Shown here piece by piece: positions 5,431 through 5,631 of a stretch of 5,631 bases of DNA. The stretch is from Thermopetrobacter sp964430935 (GTDB taxonomy: Bacteria > Pseudomonadota > Alphaproteobacteria > Rhizobiales > Aestuariivirgaceae): contig CAYSHK010000055.1 of assembly GCA_964430935.1 (NCBI GenBank), positions 1-5,631 on the forward strand, in the 5' to 3' direction. Made by a program: the position numbers and the translations under genes. The notes under the pieces were generated by a model. That model saw only the letters and a list, made by a program, of their open reading frames with translations. It had not been told where the DNA came from and searched no databases. Positions within the stretch are counted from its first letter, which is position 1. The number at the start of each line of letters is the position of its first letter.

Positions 5431-5631
5431 TCAGGCGGCGGCCCGCTTGCGCTTCTTCCGGTCGAACTCGGCCGGACGGGATGTGGCGAGCTGGTCCGCA
5501 AGCGAGAGCGACGTGGAGGATATGAAGTGCATGATATCCTCCCGGCTCGACCAGACCATCCATGCCTCCAGCAGCTCGTCGTATCCGGGGATGGACCAGA
5601 AGAGATTGTTCTGCTCCATGTGCATGAAGCC
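5431..5631 (-). CDS. C-terminal part of an unrecognised protein (runs off the window)
   Basis: The frame is open from the window edge to a TGA at 5431-5433, showing the last 66 residues. There is no ribosome binding site before the ATGs at 5625 or 5619, so the true start probably lies outside. The visible part is rich in aromatic and acidic residues (NNLFWSIPGYDELLEAWMVW), followed by a helical-looking segment (SSREDIMHFISSTSLSLADQ) and a strongly basic tail DRKKRKRAAA. I see no transmembrane segment or catalytic motif, and I do not recognise the family. Evidence that it is real is modest: a composition unlike the usual arginine/proline-rich shadow frames, no competing gene on the other strand, and a terminator-type hairpin just past its end. 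It is convergent with the MarR-family gene. Confidence 0.55.
   Translation of the reverse strand, partial: GFMHMEQNNLFWSIPGYDELLEAWMVWSSREDIMHFISSTSLSLADQLATSRPAEFDRKKRKRAAA

Noticed and set aside
4632..5501. A 289-residue minus-strand frame opposite the MarR-family gene
   Set aside because: It is the antisense shadow of a well-supported regulator and crosses its AT-rich promoter and terminator. It shows no domain of its own.

Overview
The window looks like ordinary core chromosome of a GC-rich alphaproteobacterium. The protein families and their sequence style (RadC with the PREVV/HNHPSGDPTPSRAD block, a single-domain CinA-like protein of 250 residues, an overlapping sfsA-map pair, and an LdtR-like MarR protein) fit Alphaproteobacteria, perhaps Rhodospirillales-like. 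The genus cannot be told from this sequence. I see no phage genes, transposases, CRISPR repeats or toxin-antitoxin pairs.

Left part (1-1011): a complete tRNA-Ser(CGA) with encoded CCA is followed by about 510 bases with no credible protein gene. That stretch holds a T6 terminator-like site, a compact dyad and a leader hairpin. It leads into a 90-residue HU-type nucleoid protein that ends at a clear intrinsic terminator.

Middle part (1012-4348): radC and, upstream of it, a CinA-like molybdopterin-binding-domain gene lie on the minus strand. They run divergently from sfsA and map on the plus strand across a 137-base spacer with a candidate promoter on each side. sfsA and map overlap by four bases (ATGA) and are very probably co-transcribed and translationally coupled. 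radC converges on the HU gene.

Right part (4349-5631): a 403-base intergenic region falls to about 37% GC (hand count, 4601-4750). It carries candidate promoter hexamers and a perfect 7-bp inverted repeat whose half-sites are centred 22 bases apart, just before the MarR-family gene. This is a good candidate autoregulatory operator. The regulator ends at a very strong hairpin, and beyond it the C-terminal part of an unrecognised minus-strand protein runs off the window edge.

Apart from the sfsA-map and probable cinA-like/radC transcription units, the genes have unrelated housekeeping roles: translation, nucleoid structure, N-terminal methionine removal and envelope-type regulation. I found no convincing undescribed system. 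The items most worth a second look are the inverted repeat before the MarR gene, the long leader region before the HU gene, and the truncated orphan gene at the right edge.
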